A stretch of DNA of 64,000 bases from Amanita rubescens. Taxonomy: Eukaryota > Basidiomycota > Agaricomycetes > Agaricales > Amanitaceae. The first letter of the stretch is position 1; each line of letters starts with the position of its first letter. Under the pieces are notes generated by a model, which worked only from the letters and a program-made list of their open reading frames with translations, searched no databases and was not told the DNA's origin. Position numbers and translations under genes: made by a program. Location of the stretch: assembly GCA_015039365.1 (NCBI GenBank), contig WION01000051.1, forward strand, positions 1 to 64,000, written 5' to 3'. Of the stretch, positions 1 through 11,281 are shown piece after piece.

Positions 1-1
1 A

Positions 2-1820
2 TTCTCTGCCGAACAACAGCCCAGTGATGGTCATACACGCGACGAGCAGCTTGAAAAATATCAAATCCTCCTCAATCACGAACGCGAGCTGTTAGGCATG
101 GCGGATGATGCGCCAGATGATCCCACGGCTGATTCAAGCATGTGGGCCAAACGCCAGCCAACATCATTTGGCGTACAACCAGTTCGGCACCGCCAGTACC
201 GCCCAAAAACCCAAGCTGAACGGCAAACTGAGAAAATGAGGCGCGAGCGTATTAAAGAGAATGCCGAGGCCTTACAAGCAGAGGTCAAAGCCTTCCACAA
301 CCTGCGCGAAAAGATGGTAAAAGACCTTGCGGCAAAGTTCAGGAAGAAGGAAGCATACATCCGCGTCTTGCTTACCTCGTCGTCAACCTTGAAAAATACT
401 CGAAAGCCCAATCTCAAGAATGCGATACTTCACAAGAAAGTAATAGAGCTCAATGAAGGTTCGTCGTTTCACAATCCCGCTTTCTATCACCTTACTCAGT
501 AACTGCATATAGGCCGGGAAGAAGGAAACCGGCTGAAGCTGCTCGAAGTTCAAAAGATGATCAACGTCGAGCAGATAATGCAGGAAATGACGGAGGAGGA
601 GAAGAACGAGGTTTTGCAGGAGCTAGAAGACCACCGTGGGCTCAAGCACAAGGGCGCAAGGGCAACAAACTTATCTGCCGCCCAAGACATGCGGTTTACC
701 ATGCAACATTTATCACAGGAAGTACGTTTATAGTGTTCCGTTCCTTTTCTTCAGCTAATGAACATAAGGCTGATAATCTCGCTTCTCGGACCGGTGCCCA
801 TGCCTTTTTGTTCATTACCAGGGGGCACGTGCAGGACTTGGGTATGCCGGGTTGGTTAGCAACGGAAAACACCGAATCCTTCTTCTCGGACGTTCTCAAT
901 ACCGAGGCATGGAATTTACTGCGGAAATTTGAACACTGGGCTTGCTCGAACGACAGACGTACGCTGACTTCATTTTTATTCATTATATTCTTTCTAACAA
1001 TAAAATCCAGATGGAAGGAAAGCCGATTCGTGGCAGGGCCTGCGGACGCAATGTAGCAGCTATGTTCTCGGCGGCCTAAGTAAGTATTCGGTTGTTATCA
1101 TCTTTCTTGCTTTCTTATGGGAAATTAGAATACATAACCAACATGGACAACATAACCATGAACTACGTCAACTATGAAAAATCAATTGTCTCAAAGTACC
1201 AAGTCAAGCTCGTTGGTTGGCCAGACGGCGTCAAATTCACCAATCCCGCGAGTCTTACGAGCGTCGAAGACTTGCGAAAACTTCGACAAGCACTCAGAAC
1301 ACAAATATGCCATTGGGTGAAGCTTTCTGATCGTGACATGAGGCTTCACCGGGAATCAATCAATGAGCGAGAAACAGCCGGGGAATCTGTTGGCCGTAAG
1401 CGTAAGCGACGATGTGACAAAGGGAAACCGAGGAAGATGGTGGCTCTCGAGCCATCAGACGAGGGAGAGGATGGCGAGGATGGCGAGGAGGATGATTACG
1501 AGGCCGAGGATGATTACGAGGCCGAGGATGACGAGGACGGCTTGTCTTCTGGTCTGATGCCTTCTCGGAGCCGACAAACTCATCCCAAGGCCGGCGGCCG
1601 CAGTTGTGTTCCGAAGACAAAGCACAGGAAATTGGCCCTTGATGACCAAGAGGACGGTGAGAACGACGAGGAGCCGCATGGTTCCGCGGGTGCTGTGGCC
1701 TCAACTACTCGAAGAATGCAGACTCGTTCGGGTAAGGCCGGTGCCCCCCGGCGACGTGCACGCCAGTTCAAAAGCAAGGCCGTTGTTTCAGAGGAGGACG
1801 TGAATGATGAGGCAGTCTAA
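2..1820 (+). CDS. Uncharacterised fungal family protein, 5' truncated by window edge, five exons visible
   Basis: The reading frame is open from base 2, so the start lies outside the window. Inferred exons are 2-458, 513-721, 769-958, 1011-1079 and 1129-1820 (about 538 codons visible). All four introns are 47-54 nt with GT/AG ends. The second ends in AAG 12 nt after a CTAAT branch site, and the third has CTAAC. The joined frame stays open across all four junctions, which is the main support for the model. The protein has a coiled, charged N-terminal part, a central segment with TGAHAFLFITRGHV and PGWLATENTESFF, a NYVNYE...VGWPDGVKFTNPAS block, and a low-complexity acidic tail (EDDYEA repeats, about 1470-1540) followed by basic runs. 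From memory this matches a multicopy family of unnamed proteins in agaricomycetes. I know of no function. The acidic/basic tail would suit a nuclear protein (inference). Confidence 0.75.
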
Positions 1821-2139
1821 AGCCTTTTATATACCATTACACTATCTATGTTTTGCGTAATATAAATGTGGTCTATAAATAAATGTGGACTACTAACAAA
1901 CATTTGATTTGATGTGGCAACTTATAATATACGGGATGCACCGGAAGGGGTATTACATAATAAATATATACTGTCGTAGGCTAGTAAGACTGAAAAAAGC
2001 AAAGTCTGACATTTACAGTAACAGCAATTATTGAAAGTGAAGGGGAAAGCGCAGAATACGGCTAACTGGCCAAGGTGACTCAGTGAGTCACCACGGCTAA
2101 TTTGCCGGACTTTGCCGGCTTAACAGGTGAGTCAAACTT
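1821..2139. other. AT-rich intergenic stretch with a short dispersed repeat
   Basis: No gene is seen. Bases about 2020-2130 (imperfect hairpin AAGGTGACTCAGTGAGTCACC) recur in inverted orientation at about 51780-51890, including flanking CAATTATTGAAAGTG and GGCTAACTGG-like blocks. This is a small dispersed repeat of unknown class. Confidence 0.5.
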
Positions 2140-2771
2140 AGGTATTTTGCAAATATCTCAAGTTTGAGTTTATTTAGCTTCACCATTCTTATATGACCTG
2201 GATCACATGATTTTTCCGCATTTTTCAAGATTTTTTGCAGACTTTTCAAATTTCTCACATGAAGCGTCTGAAAAAGTATTTTGCAAATATCTCAAGTTTG
2301 GGCTTGTTTGGCTTTACCATTTTTGTATGACTGGAATCACATGATTTTTCTGCATTTTTTAAATATTTTTTGGGATTTTATTGTAGGTGTAGACAATTCC
2401 AAATAGTGCCAAATAGTGCCAAACTGACTGGCCATATGTATATAAGGCCCTGCCAATGTCGGCACTGGCCCCCGCTCTTGCTTGGGGGTGCTCGGACTGC
2501 TCGGACTCCACTCGGATTGCTCGGACTCCACTCGGACTCCGAGCTTCCCAGTCCGAGGACTGAGAGCCCAAGTCCGAGCTGAGCTCGGACTCCACTCGGA
2601 TTGAGCTCGGACTGAGCTCGGACTCGGACTTGAGGATTTGAGTGGCATCCCTGCCACTTCCTCAGTCCGAGGACTGAGCTCGGACTCCGAGCTCACTCCG
2701 AGTGGAGTCCTAGGACTGCTCGGATTGAGCTCGGACTCCGAGAATCTTAGGGGGGGGAGAGTAAAGCGCTC
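2140..2771 (+). repeat. Right-end fragment of a TIR element with CTCGGACT subterminal array
   Basis: In order: two copies of an AT-rich unit of about 120-130 bp (TTGCAAATATCTCAAGTTTG and CACATGATTTTTC motifs), a TATA-like GTATATAAGG near 2440, a dense direct/inverted array of CTCGGACT/AGTCCGAG from about 2485 to 2750, then a G-run and GAGAGTAAAGCGCTC. The same order of parts is found at 22150-22889, so this is one end of the same element family. No matching left end is seen nearby. Confidence 0.7.
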
Positions 2772-2831
2772 ATTCTTCCCTGTCCCTGATTTACCAAAGT
2801 TGGTTTTAATGTTAACCACATTTGATGACTC

Positions 2832-3248
2832 CACTCACATACTGTCCCAATGGTCACAAAACGCGGCGTGTATTCACTCGGCCGTGCTCGGGCCACATCC
2901 ATCAGCACCAAGGCATTTGTGAACGAGGAACAGCTCAAGTGCCTTCGCTGAGAATCGGTTGGGGGGGTTGTCAAAGGCCTTTTCCAACAAGTCGGTGTCG
3001 ATTTCATCCTTTTCCTGGTTCTCGCGCCGCGCCTTGACCATTAACGCAAGAAATTCCTTTCCTTTGGTAATATAGCCTCGGTAAGCCTCAAGAGTTCTCT
3101 GAGCCTTGCCATATGTTCAGCAGCTTTGCTGATTGAGCTCCACCAGCGTTCTGAGGTTGATAGAGGGGTCAGAAGAGGCTGGGGGCTGACTCTTCTTTTT
3201 CTTTCCTTTGCTGGAGCCGTGGCTGGACGTGTGCGAGGGTCCAGCCAT
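2832..3248 (-). pseudogene. Tyrosine-recombinase (Crypton)-like N-terminal fragment
   Basis: Read from ATG at 3248, the protein begins MAGPSHTSSHGSSKGKKKKS, a low-complexity basic start. After one in-frame TGA it continues TYGKAQRTLEAYRGY, GKEFLALMVKARRE, DTDLLEKAFDNPPNRFSAKA and LELFLVHKCLG. A second TGA precedes IHAAFCDHWDSM and a GTGAGT donor-like site. The helical pattern resembles the SAM-like N-terminal part of fungal tyrosine recombinases of Crypton type, recalled from agaricomycete proteins. The catalytic half with the R-H-R-Y residues is absent, because the sequence runs into the TIR element ending at 2771. It is a dead fragment. The family assignment is moderate and rests on no search. 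Confidence 0.45.
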
Positions 3249-3452
3249 CTTCGAACACGGTTGAGAGGAAAGAGTGGGAACCAAATTCTTACATTCCAAT
3301 AGCCGTCTCACCCTCATACATTTCAATTTACCATCTTATTATGAAATTCGGACAGACTTGAGTACTCAAGTGGCCTACAATCGTAGCTACGTGATTTCTT
3401 CACAATTACTCTGGGTAATCAATCATGTCTACATCATCCTCGCTATCTCTAT

Positions 3453-5216
3453 CTATACCACCAGCATCCACCTGACGCAGGATTGGGAAAAGAAGCTGGA
3501 GAGCATCGGCATTAGCTTCGAATGTGACACTAGTAGGTTTGTATTACGTACCGAATTAGATGATAGCGAAGGGTGCGCCAGGTGTTTGCCAATGCTGGGC
3601 AATGCCAGTAAGACAATGGCACTTGGAACCAATACTTGTTTCTCGTGCGGAAGCTCTGATGTTTCTGAGTCAAACGCAGTCAGTTCCCTTACATTGAGGA
3701 CTTGTGATAGCGTTGCGGCATGAAAAACTTGTGTTGAGATTGTTAGACGAACTGTTGGGAAGCTCGTCTCAGGTACGTGCTGATGGGGGCTTCCTTTGCT
3801 CGTCAAGACGGCGCTGGTGCGCTCTACCATCTCACTGTCCCCTGGAAATACAATTGACTGTGAAAAGGTGCTAATCAATCAGTGGTACTATATATCTGAA
3901 TAGTCATGACTTACGGTTATGAGCAAGCGAGTATAAGTGCCATGCCACACGTAGCGATCAAACTCCCGTGTGACGCCGGGGCCTGTGGCCCACGGAAACA
4001 GATGCTTGCATAAGTGGCCTAAGCGTCCGAGATCTGGGGTGCGTGGGACCCACAAAGATGTATCAGGGCCCAATTGCCCATCCGAGAGGGAGGTAATGGG
4101 CCTGACAAGGTGAATAACATCATGGACAGAAAGGAATGAGTCACCGACTTCCTGGGCAAGTGTGATGTACTGATGGCCAAAGCGGTGTTCTGGGTCATTT
4201 GCTAATTCATGCCACAAGTCGTGGCGCCACGATCCTAGGTATTGATCTAACTCCAGTAGCGGCATCTGCTCTGCCGCCTGAAGTAGTGAAGCACCAAGGT
4301 TAGTGCTTTTGATAATCTGCAGCGCTGTTGCAAGCCCGCAGCCATGTAGGCCACCCTAGTAACATAAATTAGTCAAATTCATGACTAATCAAAAGTAGAC
4401 GTACCCCACGTCCACCACCTTGGTTGCCAAAGCAATGATAACAAAATCCAATTGCCACGGCAAAGGGACAGTCCCACGGGCATATCGGGGGTCACATTAC
4501 TTGGGTAAATCCTAATCATATCTGAGTCATCAGGCGACTCGAGGAATTCCCTAGGCATAGAAGTCAGCACGTTATCCATCGCCGTAGACACGGAACACCA
4601 ATCCTACGCGTCACGTATCACATGTGTTGCCCCAAATATAAACGCAGACATATTTTCCGTGACAACGATGTCGATCAGATGGCTGCGGCATAACGTCGCA
4701 AGCTCCTCCTCAGCGCCAGCAGGTGCCTGCCAGTGGCAATTAGCATTCAGATAATGTTTATAAGGACTTGGAGTTGTAAATGTGCACCTGGTGTACATAG
4801 AATCCAAAGGCTTGCACAAGTTGTCGAAATGAGCCAGCCAGCTGCTGTGAAGCGGCTTGACATCCATGACCACGCTTCCGGGATGCCTGTGATGAGCTAT
4901 CAAAGACAAAAACTGGTACAACAGGAAACTTGAGGAGCCGCGCTAGTCGGTAAAACGCTCTGCACAAAGCCGTGTTCTCCGAGTCAGCTGAACTTTCATG
5001 GGCTGGCTGAGTCTGCTGCATCCAAGCCCTATTAAAAAGGATCAGTGATGTCTACTAATCTGAACTGATCAATTTTCACCTTGCGCTGATGCCGATTATG
5101 AGGCAGCGTAAGCCACGGCGGTCCAAGACGAACCCCTCCGCCATTGATATGTCCAAAAATGAACATGGGCTCGTTGCCTGCGCGAGGAGCTTGTGCAGGG
5201 ACAGGCATAGGTCAAC
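3453..5216 (-). pseudogene. XPG/FEN1-like (Rad2 family) nuclease remnant with altered active site
   Basis: Pieces in order on the minus strand: SMAEGFVLDRRGLRCLIIG (about 5150-5090, XPG N region), ENTALCRAFYRLARLLKFPV and VPVFVFD (about 4980-4900), QAPAGAEEELATLC and IDIVVTENMSAFIFGATHVI (about 4730-4610, XPG I region), GLHGCGLATALQIIKS (about 4360-4300), and then a tail to 3453. They alternate between frames through likely introns and indels. Family members have GIDAS, EAEAEL and TDD.DAF. Here these read GISAR, AGAEEEL and TENMSAF, so several metal-binding acidic residues are lost. The expected ATG at about 5215 is out of frame. I read it as a decayed member of the Rad2-like structure-specific endonuclease family common in agaricomycetes. 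It cannot be catalytically normal. Confidence 0.7.
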
Positions 5217-6599
5217 CCATTGTCGAAGAAACATGCAAGTGACTGTACAATACCTGCCATAAGTCTTGCATCGACATTGCACCGTTCTGACATCAACTGA
5301 GATTTGACTGTATTTAACTGCACTGATATGAGACAAGGGTGCTTTCTCACCAAAAATCCGCATAAATGCGGGAACAAATCATTTTTTCCTCAAACGAGGC
5401 AGCGGCCATTGGAAAGGATGGCCCACTCCATATCCAAGGAGACATCTGAAAAAATGGTGAGCTAATCCACTAACATTTGGCTGCCAATACTCACCAAAGC
5501 CTGGGATTTGTCAGTACTACCTTGGATGAGCCCCGACGCCCCAAGACATGCTGCGGGCATGTTGTCCGGACTTGGGGTGATTGCACATGTTTGGCTCTCA
5601 TTAAACGATCTGGTGGTTGGTAAACAATAAATCAAGAATTTCTGATTGGCTGACCTAACCAAGATCGCGTCGAAACGGTGTAACAACGAAAGTGGAGGTG
5701 CAGTGTGCAACCTCCAACGTTCCGATGCGGCCGTGCGAGTTCGGCAGCACCAAAGGGTGCTCGTCCACTTCGGTCGCACTCGTCGGGGCTCGGAAAGATC
5801 AACTCAAGTGAGGGGAAGTAAACTTTTTTTTATCAAACTAACTACGACAATATATGTACTGTAGACCTCGTGTAAGCTACGTGTGTCCGACCCGAAACGG
5901 AACTGTCGGAATGTGTCGGAATGTGTCGGAATGTGTCGGAACTGGCGGACGGTGGGGGAGACGTTCAGAATGCTGCGGAACGTGCTGCACAATGTAAACG
6001 GATTCCATCCGTTACAACGGGCTAAGCTTTGAATGTGCTGCAAAGTCAAGCAAAGTCCTTAGGCGCTGGTAGATTTAGCACTGCACCTGGATTTAGTCCT
6101 GGATTCAAGCAGATTTATTCCTAAAGGTGAGCAACGGCATCCAGCTAAGACTTCGCTCTCCTGGCTCCGGAGTCTGGTACCGAGTCCTTGACATCAACCC
6201 TACTGCCGCCGCTAAAACTGTGACTTTCCCTTTTTAGTACCAGTCACTTAACACCGAAGAGAAGGACAGACTCCAAGGAAATTCATGATAGTGTCTAGAG
6301 CAGTGCTAGGACAACTGATGGTAACGTGACGATAAAAAGCTGGAGGGAAGCAGGCTTGTACTAGTAGGGATCTCAGCTCAGTCTCTGTCTACATATTTTA
6401 CTTTACGCAATCTTTGATGCCAAGTCTTTTCCGCTTCCCTGAACTTTTCCTTTCAAAGAAAAACCAACTTGTATTCCAATCTAGATGTACAGGGCCAAAT
6501 TTTACACGGACTAGCATCATGGACCCGTCACCCTAGTGGAACAAATCCCACCAATGGACCAGGCTATGCATCATGTATGATAATACTCCTTTTTTTAAT
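5217..6599. other. Intergenic region without a supportable gene
   Basis: Only short unsupported open frames are present. A 10-bp tandem repeat lies at 5901-5940. Nothing else is recognised. Confidence 0.5.
5901..5940. repeat. 10-bp tandem repeat (ATGTGTCGGA)
   Basis: Three exact copies of ATGTGTCGGA follow one variant copy (ACTGTCGGA). A simple minisatellite. Confidence 0.85.
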
Positions 6600-7260
6600 C
6601 TACAGTTCGTTGTGGTCGCACAAGATATCATTGTCCAAATCGCTCGAAGAGCGGGGTGCATTAAAAGAGTAGAGCTTGCTGGTGATGGGGTTGACAACGC
6701 CCTCTGAAAGAACGTTAGGCAAATAATGTGACAAGTTCGAAGAATAGTACGTACTGGCCACCTTCAAGTTCTCCGATTTGAGCGCTGGTGCCAGAGCGCT
6801 TCTCGTCGGTCCAGTCAGCGCCGTGCAGTATCCTTGATGGTGTCGAGGATCATCTTGTCCTCGCTGAGCTTACCACCAAGACCATCTTGGTCGCCAAGTT
6901 GTGTCTTTCACGCCGAGACCTTCAAGATACCGTTGGCGTTTCAAACATGATTTCATTTGAGGAACACTGCGAGGAGCAGGAGGAATACGGTGAGTTCAAA
7001 CTTGCCAAGCAAGTTGTTGTTCTTTGTGAGTGAACGTTCACCCTCGAAGACTTGGATAAGGACAGTGGGTTGATTGTCGGCGGCCGTCGAGAAGCTAAAA
7101 TAGGTCGGCAAGGAACACAACATTGTTAATGTATGATGGCTACTCACTTAGGGATCAACTTCGTGAAGACGCCACTGGCAGTCTCAATACCGAGAGTAAG
7201 AGAGTTGACGCCGATAAGGGCGCATCTTGATAGCGTCGTCACAATGTAGTTCGTTCGCTG
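6600..7260 (-). pseudogene. ER HSP70 (BiP/Kar2-like) C-terminal remnant
   Basis: Minus-strand pieces match the substrate-binding half of ER-type HSP70: VNSLTLGIETASGVFTKLIP (about 7215-7150), a GTGAGT...TTTTAG intron-like gap, [20 protein letters not shown] and LLGKFELT (about 7090-6985), a frameshifted PPAPR..VPQ/NGILKVSA stretch, GGKLSEDKMILDTIKDTA (about 6880-6830), a second intron with CTAAC near 6720, GVVNPITSKLY, and a C-terminus CDHNEL followed by TAG at 6600-6602. The HNEL ending is one residue from the HDEL retrieval signal and marks the ER paralogue. Introns are kept, so this is not a retrocopy. The ATPase domain is missing and at least one frameshift breaks the frame. Confidence 0.75.
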
Positions 7261-7719
7261 CCCCGACATCATTTTCTCATGATCTACCTATCATTAGCAT
7301 CCCTACCAACAGGGAACACTGCCCTAGAACTCACATTGAAATATCCTAAGGCAATGGACACTCGATAAGCAGAGATAGGCATGGTGGGGACTGGTGGGGA
7401 TGGCATCGAAGCGCAGGTCCAACTCCGTGGGACCTTCAAACCTAATCAGGGTAAGCATACTGCGCGGCCATCGTTGTTGTCCCTGAGGAGGTTTGAGGGC
7501 ATGACGGCAGTATGGTAACACTAGTGGAAAGTGATCTCCCACGCACCTCGCTTGTTTAAGTGACAGCAACCGAGCCCTCTGCCCGCTTCTCACACCTCCG
7601 CGTTTTATCTTCGTCAGCTAAAGCCCATCATTCAGCCGAGTAAAACGGCTGGACTATGAGTACTTAGCCAAATTTTCATAAGAATGCCATTTTTGGCAAG
7701 TGCGAGTAAATTCCCACCC
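7261..7719. other. No gene recognised
   Basis: Only a short unsupported minus frame is seen at 7324-7593. A small hairpin (CAGCCGAGTAAAACGGCTGG) lies near 7634-7653. Confidence 0.4.
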
Positions 7720-8066
7720 ATGTTTGGTGCTATTTGGTTGTGTGAATTGGAAAATGATATGGGTATCATCAGATAGCATTTTTTCAGGAGATCAAGGGGA
7801 TGTTCCCACAGTTGTTTGGCCATGTTTTTTATGGGAAAATGATATGGGTATCATCAGATAGCATTTTTTTTTTACAAGGGGATGTTCCCACAGTTGTTTG
7901 GCCATGTTTTTATGGGAAAGATGATATGGGTATCATCAGACAACATTTTTTTCACAGATTTTGACAAGAGGGTTATTCCCACTGTTGTTTGGTAGTGTTT
8001 TGGATAGGAAAATGATATGGGTATCATCAGGCAGCATTTTTTTTTACAGATTTTGACAAGAGGGTT
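7720..8066. repeat. Tandem repeat, about 80-105 bp units, four degenerate copies
   Basis: Each unit carries AATGATATGGGTATCATCAG followed by an A/T run and a GTTCCCACAGTTGTTTGG-like block. Units are near 7745, 7840, 7920 and 8010. The ATGATATGGGTATCAT core is itself an imperfect palindrome. Confidence 0.8.
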
Positions 8067-8179
8067 GTGACAGACAAGCATGTGATCCCATACAGTGTGG
8101 GGGTGTATGAGATGAGAGCAGGTGACATGCCTATGTTAAAAATGCAAAGGTCATGTTGCACTCAGCATAGTTTGAGGGA

Positions 8180-8680
8180 TATTGTTTCACCTAATATGTA
8201 AGTTTCTCTGATCTCACACCCCATGGTTTGTCTTATCAACCACCTGCTATCCAGCCCTTGTACAAAGTCACAAGACTTTTTGGCAACCTTTCAATTTTCT
8301 CTCCCTCATATCTGAAGAAGTATTTGCAAATATCTTTGGTTTAGCTCTGTTTTGGAACATAATTCTTGCACCATCTTGATCACATGATTTTTCAGGATTT
8401 TTCAAGATTTTTTGGCAGCCTTTCAAATTTTCAACACAAAGCGTTTAAAACAGTATTTTGCAAATATCTTGTGTTTGGCCCTGTTTGGGAATGTAATTCT
8501 TGCACCACCATGATCACATGATTTTTCTGGATTTTTCAAGATTTTTTTGGCAGCCTTGAATTTTTCAACACGAAGCATTTAAAACAGTATTTTGCAAATA
8601 TCTTGAGTTTGGCATTGTTTAGCATGTTCATTTCCACACCACTCTGATCACACGATTTTTCTGCATTTTTCAGGATCCTC
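8180..8680 (+). repeat. AT-rich dispersed repeat, about 125-130-bp units
   Basis: Three to four tandem copies of a unit with TTGCAAATATCTTGAGTTTG and TCACATGATTTTTC. The copy here, with its flank (GTTTGTCTTATCAACCACCT), matches 46590-47130 in the same orientation. The unit also occurs at 2140-2370, 20730-20890 and 22150-22480 and inside both palindrome arms. Confidence 0.75.
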
Positions 8681-8973
8681 TGTTGTGACCCTCCCAATGT
8701 TTATCTTTGTTATGTGTGATCCCAAATCAAAAAAAGCGCCACAGAAAGATCTTGTTTTGGTGGAGATATGGCTGCTCATCGTGGCAGACAGTGAACACAC
8801 TAATTTTATTTGTGGCATGATTGGTACATACTATTTGCATTCTGACATTCCAAATACCTTCCTATGTGCCTAATAAGGACATACCAAAAAAAGCGCCACA
8901 GAAATAACCAGTATTGATGGAGATATTATCATTTGTTGCTCCTCACTGTTGTCAACAGTGAGCAAGACATGTT
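8681..8973. other. Spacer with a direct repeat
   Basis: CAAAAAAAGCGCCACAGAAA-like sequence occurs twice (about 8728 and 8884), each followed by a GATGGAGATAT-like block. No gene is seen. Confidence 0.5.
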
Positions 8974-11281
8974 GAGGTCTTTACCTTCCCCCACGCGTTC
9001 CTTGTAGACTCCTGAGGACTCCTGGCTCACTCCCAGGAATTCCCGGGAATTCCCGGGACTCCAGAGGGACTCCCACCTCCCTGGAAGACCCCTCATCCCA
9101 GCCAAAATGTACCAGGAGTGAGCTGGGACTCCTGGTAGACTCCCGGTAGACTCCTGGGACTCCTCTGGACTCCCTGTATGAGGAGTCCACAAGGAGTGTA
9201 AGGACTCCTTGTTTCATTCCTGTTTATGTGGTCATGTGACATGACCAGTTGGTCTGTGCGCAGGCCCACAGGTATATAAGGAGGGGGCATCTGGCACATA
9301 TCCCCCAGCACCCCCTCGAGAAAAGGGGAGATAAGATTAGATAGATAGATAGATGATAGGCAGCTTAAGTAATATGATGGCCTAGATAAGATAAGATAAA
9401 ATATAACAAAATTAAAAATTCCTTTTATAGAAGTGTGACATTATGTAATATGTGACTGTGACAAAAAAGATGCGCCTAGCTTTTGTGATTCAGAATATGC
9501 AACAATCATAATGCCAAATAAAGTCAAACATGAGATATTTGCAAAATACATTTTCAAACATAGCTTTGAAAAAAATCAAAAAAATCAAAAAAATTCTCAA
9601 AAATCCCAAAAAATCATGTGATCACATCTGTGCAAGAATTGCAGTGCCAAATGCTGCCAAACTCAAGATACTTGTAAAGTACTGTTTTGAACACCAGTCT
9701 TTTGAACCTGATCTGATTTTCTGATTGCCTGACTTGTGCTGGAACACTGGTTGTCTGATGGTGATGGTCTGACAGTGTCTGAAACACTGGTTGTCTGTTG
9801 TCTGATATTAACTGATGACATCTGATTGTCCAAGGCTGAATGAAATGAGGCTCCATCTTATAAGAGCTGAGCCCTGTGATGTTTTGTAACACAACTTTAA
9901 GATGGCAGCAATTTCCATGTACAAACACCATGCAAATAACAAAGATGATCAGGAAGAATGGGCCTTGGATTTGCTGCTTTGCATCCCATACCCTCCAAGT
10001 GTCCCAGCACCAGTCAGGCAATCAGGAATCAGACACCATCAGATGTCAGATTTTTGGCATGTTTTCTGATGCTACTCCAAACCATTGCACATTGAAGTCA
10101 CTGCAACTGACTTCCAGCACTTCCAGTCACTCATAGCCACCAGCAACCCCAACTTCCTAAAACTGACCAAACTTGATCATCACCAGACACCCCTCCTAAA
10201 TTGACTTTGCAGGTGGTCACACATGGAGTGGCAAAACCAAAAGACAAACAGACTTTTTGCATTCACATTTTAGCTTATTTAGTTTGGCATCATAATTCTT
10301 GCATGTCCTTGATCACATGGGACATTTTCAAGATTATTTTCAGACTTTACAATTTCCTCACACTCACATCTGAAAAGGTCTTTTGCAAACATTTCAAGTA
10401 CTTGGCATTATTTGGTCTTACAATAAGTCCTATATGACCTGGATCATATGAATTTTCAGGTTTTTATTGCAAGTATAAACATTGCCAAACAACATGCATG
10501 CCCACCTGAAATTTGGAAAGCAGCATGAAATTGCACATGAGTGTAAAGTACTGGTGATGTCAGTCTACTTACATAGGATGCAATAGGAATGGCTGGGAAT
10601 GAGTAGGAATCCTGATGGGTTAAGTTTCAATGAAGATATGACTCAGTTACATGTGTGCCTTCAATACACAGGCATGTGAACATTGAATGCCTTACTAGGT
10701 GGTTATGAGCAAATACTGAAAAGGATGATTAGCAGCAATTTTAACTGGTTCCTGCATATTACATCAACAAACAATCAGAGCAGGAAAAAAGTGGGCCACA
10801 GGTGGATGGTGATGATGATAGTGGTGGTGATGGTGTTGGTATTGATTGGCGCAGATGATGTTTTTAAATGGTTTGTACTAAGTTATTTAGATTCACTGTT
10901 ATGTAGCATTGTAGTGCAACAGATTTCTGTTGCCATTGTTACAGTAATGACAAGTGAGCAGGGAGTGAGCAGGACTCCGCAGGGACTCCTGTCCAGTCCT
11001 TGCAATTTTACTTACTACTTTTTTGCTTTGAACCAGGAGTGAGCAGGACTCCACAGGGACTCCTGGTCCACTCCTTGTGGGATGACTCCTGGCATTTTTC
11101 GCTTTTTTGCAGTCAATGAGGAGTGAACAGGGAGTGGACAAGGAGTCCACAAGGAGTCCTTGTCCACTCCTGGCATTTTATGTCAATTTATCAGGAGTCT
11201 ACAGGGAGTCCTGAGGAGTCCTGAGGAGTCCGGGAGTCCACAAGGAGTCCACAAGGACACGTGGGGGAGGGTAAAGTGTTG
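8974..11281 (+). mobile_element. Left arm copy of the TIR element
   Basis: It begins GAGGTCTTTACCTTCCCCCA and ends GGGGGAGGGTAAAGTGTTG, so the inner parts of the ends are inverted repeats (CTTTACCYTCCCCCACG). GACATGTT lies directly outside both ends (8966-8973 and 11282-11289), a possible 8-bp target duplication. Both ends carry GGACTCCT arrays. The middle holds AT-rich repeat units and a GGTGATGATGATAGTGGTGG stretch. Confidence 0.7.
9003..9215. repeat. Outer GGACTCCT subterminal array, left arm
   Basis: About 15-20 degenerate copies of GACTCCT/AGGAGTC in both orientations. The spacing is irregular, as in transposase-binding subterminal arrays. Confidence 0.75.

Noticed and set aside
2337..2834. 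165-codon frame rich in SSESEL/SPSS words
   Set aside because: It is a translation of the CTCGGACT array and ends in unrelated flank. The same happens at 22541-22775.
7720..8066. CRISPR-like spacing of repeats
   Set aside because: The units are tandem and degenerate with no unique spacers, and the sequence is fungal.
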